Assembly: GCA_913061415.1 (NCBI GenBank)
Contig: CAJXUD010000013.1
Location: forward strand, 1 to 64,000
DNA length: 64,000 bases
Reading direction: 5' to 3'
Source: an uncultured Oleispira sp.
Lineage (GTDB): Bacteria; Pseudomonadota; Gammaproteobacteria; Pseudomonadales; Oceanobacteraceae
Each line of letters begins with the position of its first letter. Position 1 is the stretch's first letter. The notes below the pieces were generated by a model that did not search any database, was not told the origin of the DNA, and saw only the letters and a program-made list of their open reading frames with translations. Shown piece by piece: positions 62,943 through 64,000 of the stretch. The position numbers and the translations under genes were made by a program.

Positions 62943-62977
62943 AAGGCCGCTTTATTTTAAATCAAGCGGCCTTTTTT
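62943..62977. terminator. Terminator between ychF and pilU
   Basis: AAGGCCGCTT / AAGCGGCCTTTTTT with an 11-base loop. The T-run lies on the plus strand for ychF, and the convergent pilU may also use the stem. Confidence 0.88.
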
Positions 62978-62985
62978 GGTTTTGA

Positions 62986-64000
62986 CTAGATCTTTTTATT
63001 CGCTTTAAAGCGCTCAAGCTCTGCATCTTCAATGGCTTTTTTCTCATCAGCCAACATTTCTTCAGCCGTTTTCTCTAACGACAAGCCTTCAAAGCCAGAC
63101 GGTTCTTTGGAGCTCGATTTATCCGGTTGATGACTGGGTGACTCACCAGCCTCTTCTCTTTCTGCTAGTTTGATACGTAAGCGTAAGTTGTTGGCCGAGT
63201 CTGCATTTTTTAGGGCTTCTTCCAAGCTCACCTTTCCACTTTGATGCAATTTAAAGAGTGCAGCATCAAAGGTTTGCATACCCAAAGTTTCCGATTTCGC
63301 CATAATTTCTTTAATCGAATCTATATCACCTTTATAGATGAGGTCCTGAATCGTTTTTGTTCCAAGCAATACCTCAACCGCAGCAACCCGCTTATTATCG
63401 ATCGTGGGCACGAGTCGCTGAGAGACAATGGCCTGCACATTCAAACCAAGGTCTTGCAAAATTTGAGCATGGCGCTCAGAAGGGAAGAAGTTAATGATAC
63501 GATCTAATGCTTGGTTGGCGTTATTAGCATGCAAAGTAGAGATGGCTAAGTGCCCTGTTTCAGCGAAAGCCAAAGCATGCTCCATCGTTTCAGCATCTCG
63601 AATCTCACCAATCAAAATCACATCAGGGGCTTGGCGCAAGGTATTTTTCAACGCAGCATGGAACGACTTAGTATCAACGCCCACTTCACGCTGATTGATA
63701 ATCGATTTTTTATGGTTATGAACAAATTCTACAGGGTCTTCAATAGTGATGATATGACCTGCAGACGTCGCATTACGGTGATCAATTAATGATGCGAGCG
63801 AGGTCGATTTACCGGACCCCGTCCCCCCGACAAACAAAATCAGCCCTCGCTTAGAGGTAATCACCTGTTTCAATACTTCGGGCAAGCCTAAATCATCAAA
63901 TTTAGGGATATCCGTCACGATATTACGAGCAACTACCGAAACTTCATTGCGCTGGCGAAACATATTCAAACGAAAGCGCCCTACTCCAGGTAGGCTAATC
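62986..64000 (-). CDS. pilU: Type IV pilus retraction ATPase PilU (5' end outside the window)
   Basis: Secretion ATPase of the PilT/PilU group; frame is open to the right edge (upstream codons read GRFRLN before MFRQRN). Walker A GGTGSGKSTS, Asp box ITIEDPVEFVH, Walker B ILIGEIRDAETMEHALAFAETGHLAISTLHANNA, and His box. The extended charged C-terminal tail (about 60 residues) and LIYKGDIDSIKEIMAKS favour PilU over PilT. Not accompanied by pilT in the window. Confidence 0.93.
   Translation of the reverse strand, partial: ISLPGVGRFRLNMFRQRNEVSVVARNIVTDIPKFDDLGLPEVLKQVITSKRGLILFVGGTGSGKSTSLASLIDHRNATSAGHIITIEDPVEFVHNHKKSIINQREVGVDTKSFHAALKNTLRQAPDVILIGEIRDAETMEHALAFAETGHLAISTLHANNANQALDRIINFFPSERHAQILQDLGLNVQAIVSQRLVPTIDNKRVAAVEVLLGTKTIQDLIYKGDIDSIKEIMAKSETLGMQTFDAALFKLHQSGKVSLEEALKNADSANNLRLRIKLAEREEAGESPSHQPDKSSSKEPSGFEGLSLEKTAEEMLADEKKAIEDAELERFKANKKI

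Overview
The window is a chromosomal segment of a moderately AT-rich gammaproteobacterium. The gene order is that of the Pseudomonas/Oceanospirillales group: lipA-lipB-DUF493-dacA-rlpA-mltB-rodA-mrdA-rlmH-rsfS-nadD-proA on one side, and hemA-prfA divergent from TPR lipoprotein-lolB-ispE-tRNA-Gln-prs-rplY-pth-ychF on the other. A chromosomal integron, many envelope lipoproteins, type II secretion genes and PilU suggest a free-living, probably marine bacterium. The species assignment is inference.

Layout. 1-1783: proximal end of an integron. The integrase gene reads rightward. Leftward from it lie a candidate Pc promoter, attI, one complete cassette with a well-formed attC, and the start of a second cassette that appears to encode an SMR-type efflux protein. 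1817-13165: lipoylation, peptidoglycan elongation and remodelling, ribosome maturation, NAD and proline synthesis, all on the minus strand. 13320-15232: two translationally coupled membrane GGDEF proteins with ruined active sites but intact RxxD inhibitory sites. 15362-19392: a methyltransferase, a large secreted calcium-binding repeat protein and a small membrane protein. 19442-25881: ubiX, mpl, fbp, purU, a CBS-domain protein and ppnN. 25874-30271: a polytopic membrane protein, a di-haem lipoprotein and a PhoX-family lipoprotein with a candidate Pho box.

30378-35603 is the most unusual region. It is a five-gene operon for what looks like a trans-envelope, ion-driven machine unlinked to flagellar genes: an outer-membrane barrel with a FlgO-like domain, a TPR lipoprotein, a natural fusion of the FliF C-terminal ring-building region to a complete FliG, and MotA and MotB homologues that keep the key ion-binding and torque residues. 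I do not recognise this as a described system.

35720-43107: class I fumarase, lipoproteins, a tandem pair of unknown exported paralogues, an acyl-CoA-dehydrogenase-like protein, a coiled-coil membrane protein, sodB and yceF. 43235-46864: gspN-gspC-gspD without the rest of the type II secretion operon, with a Fur-box-like site upstream. 47069-55628: a double DsbA-fold protein, small unknowns, cmoB, cmoA, rmuC, prfA and hemA. 55818-62921: the lolB-ispE-prs-pth-ychF block. 62986-64000: the 3' part of pilU. Short tandem repeats with 9, 13, 15 and 16 bp periods recur between and inside genes.
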